Below, piece by piece: positions 6,029-6,791 of a stretch of 6,791 nt of DNA (position 1 is the first letter of the stretch; each line of letters opens with the position of its first letter). The notes beneath the pieces are model-generated. The model worked only from the letters and a program-made list of their open reading frames with translations, ran no database searches and was not told where the DNA came from. The stretch is from DATHWB01 sp040902855 (lineage in GTDB: Bacteria > Actinomycetota > Acidimicrobiia > Spongiisociales > ZC4RG35). The translations under genes were made by a program, and so were the position numbers. The stretch lies in contig JBBDWN010000033.1 of NCBI GenBank assembly GCA_040902855.1, positions 1 through 6,791 on the forward strand, given 5' to 3'.

Positions 6029-6791
6029 TCACTCGCCCGCCAGAAGAACGGCAGCGGCGACGCACAGAATGCCGATGACTTCGGCCAGGGACGGTCGTTG
6101 GGCGAGTGCAACCAGCCCGACCACGGTGGCGGTCACCGGAAGCAGCGACTGGAGAAAGGCGAACCGGCTGCGGTCGATCCGGGTCAGCACCATCTGGTCG
6201 ATCGCATACGGGATCGCGTTCGACAGGAGACCCGTGGCGAGTGCCAGCAGGACGAGAAGCGGAACGGCGAGCAGTCCGACCAGCCCCCCAGCCGTCACCG
6301 GAGCGATCACGAAGGCACCGATCAGCATCCCGACGCCGAGTCCATCCACACCCGAACCTGACTGTGCCATACGCGTCCCGAGCACGATGTAGCCCGCCCA
6401 TAGCGTGGCGGCCAGCAACGCGAAGCCGACGCCGGGCAACGTCCCCTCGGGTGACACGCCGGCCAGCAGCAGAACACCGGCGACGGCCAAGGCCAGCGCC
6501 CGCCGCTTGCGGGCGCTGCGGGCACCGAGCGCGGCCACCGCCACCGGGCCCATGAATTCGATGGCCACCGCATTGCCGAGCGGGAGACGATCGATCGCCA
6601 GATAGAAGCTGAGGTTCATCGCCGCCAGTACCGAGCCGAAGATCGCCGCCCGTATCAGGGTCTCTCTGGTCCAGGTGCGGCGCCACGACCGACGCACGAC
6701 CACCAAGATGGTCCCCGCAGCCACCACCCGAAGCAGTGCGACCGTTCCCGCCGGGATCGTGGCGAACAGGACGACGGCGATGGCTGCCCCG
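6029..6791 (-). CDS. EamA-family transporter, RhtA-like amino-acid exporter (5' partial)
   Basis: An inner-membrane exporter of the drug/metabolite transporter superfamily, cut at its N-terminus by the right window edge. The frame stays open beyond the GTG at 6727 to 6790, and the extra codons read GAAIAVVLFATIPAGTVALL, which matches the first-helix region of E. coli RhtA (threonine/homoserine exporter), so the real start lies outside. Further RhtA-like blocks are MNLSFYLAIDRLPLGNAVAIEFMGPVA and, in the second EamA half, ATLWAGYIVLGTRMA and SNAIPYAIDQMVLTRIDRSRFAFLQSLLP. Roughly nine to ten hydrophobic helices are visible. In the last helix pair the common Gly-Glu before the final helix (LGE in E. 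coli) reads AQ. The protein ends with LLAGE, without the charged tail of RhtA. Amino-acid export is the family role; the substrate here is inferred, not shown. A GC-rich hairpin follows the stop. Confidence 0.87.
   Translation of the reverse strand, partial: GAAIAVVLFATIPAGTVALLRVVAAGTILVVVRRSWRRTWTRETLIRAAIFGSVLAAMNLSFYLAIDRLPLGNAVAIEFMGPVAVAALGARSARKRRALALAVAGVLLLAGVSPEGTLPGVGFALLAATLWAGYIVLGTRMAQSGSGVDGLGVGMLIGAFVIAPVTAGGLVGLLAVPLLVLLALATGLLSNAIPYAIDQMVLTRIDRSRFAFLQSLLPVTATVVGLVALAQRPSLAEVIGILCVAAAVLLAGE

Overview
This is a high-GC window (mid-60s percent by eye) from a chromosome of actinobacterial type. The signs are frequent GTG starts, strong third-position G/C, a MurA carrying Asp in place of the usual catalytic Cys (as in mycobacteria), a lipoprotein with a Thr/Pro/Ala-rich linker after its lipid cysteine, an ECF sigma/RskA-like anti-sigma pair, and a tRNA gene without an encoded CCA. 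The linker style and divergent MurA make an uncultured Acidimicrobiia-like lineage a reasonable guess, but the sequence does not prove it. A run of exactly 100 N (2459-2558) shows that this is a scaffolded draft assembly, possibly a metagenome bin.

Layout. (1) Positions 1-1352 (+): the C-terminal three quarters or so of a DUF885-family putative metallohydrolase, cut by the left edge. (2) 1362 into the N gap (+): MurA, the first committed enzyme of peptidoglycan synthesis, starting 9 nt after the DUF885 stop and losing its last ~55-60 codons in the gap. (3) 2564-3445 (+): a lipoprotein made of two copies of the COG4315/Lipoprotein_15 'secreted repeat'. (4) 3449-4527 (-): an ECF sigma factor followed, with a 4-nt ATGA overlap, by a membrane anti-sigma factor with an RskA-like outer domain. 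This pair meets the lipoprotein gene tail to tail with 3 nt between stop codons. (5) 4528-4632: the short region between the divergent sigma and MFS genes. (6) 4633-5868 (+): a 12-helix MFS transporter. (7) 5891-5980 (-): tRNA-Ser(GCU), with a hairpin on either side that could end transcription. (8) 6029 to the right edge (-): an RhtA-like EamA-family amino-acid/metabolite exporter, cut at its N-terminus.

How the genes fit together. DUF885 and murA look like one transcription unit. The sigma/anti-sigma genes form a textbook two-gene regulatory operon: the membrane protein would hold the sigma factor until an outside signal releases it. The neighbouring secreted-repeat lipoprotein and MFS gene are plausible regulon members by position only. 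The lipoprotein's promoter lies in or beyond the N gap and no convincing sigma motif is visible in the 105-nt divergent region. I see no insertion sequence, phage gene, CRISPR array or toxin system. The most informative points are the Asp-type MurA, the exact 140-residue duplication in the lipoprotein, the minimal cysteine-free anti-sigma factor, and the compact gene junctions.
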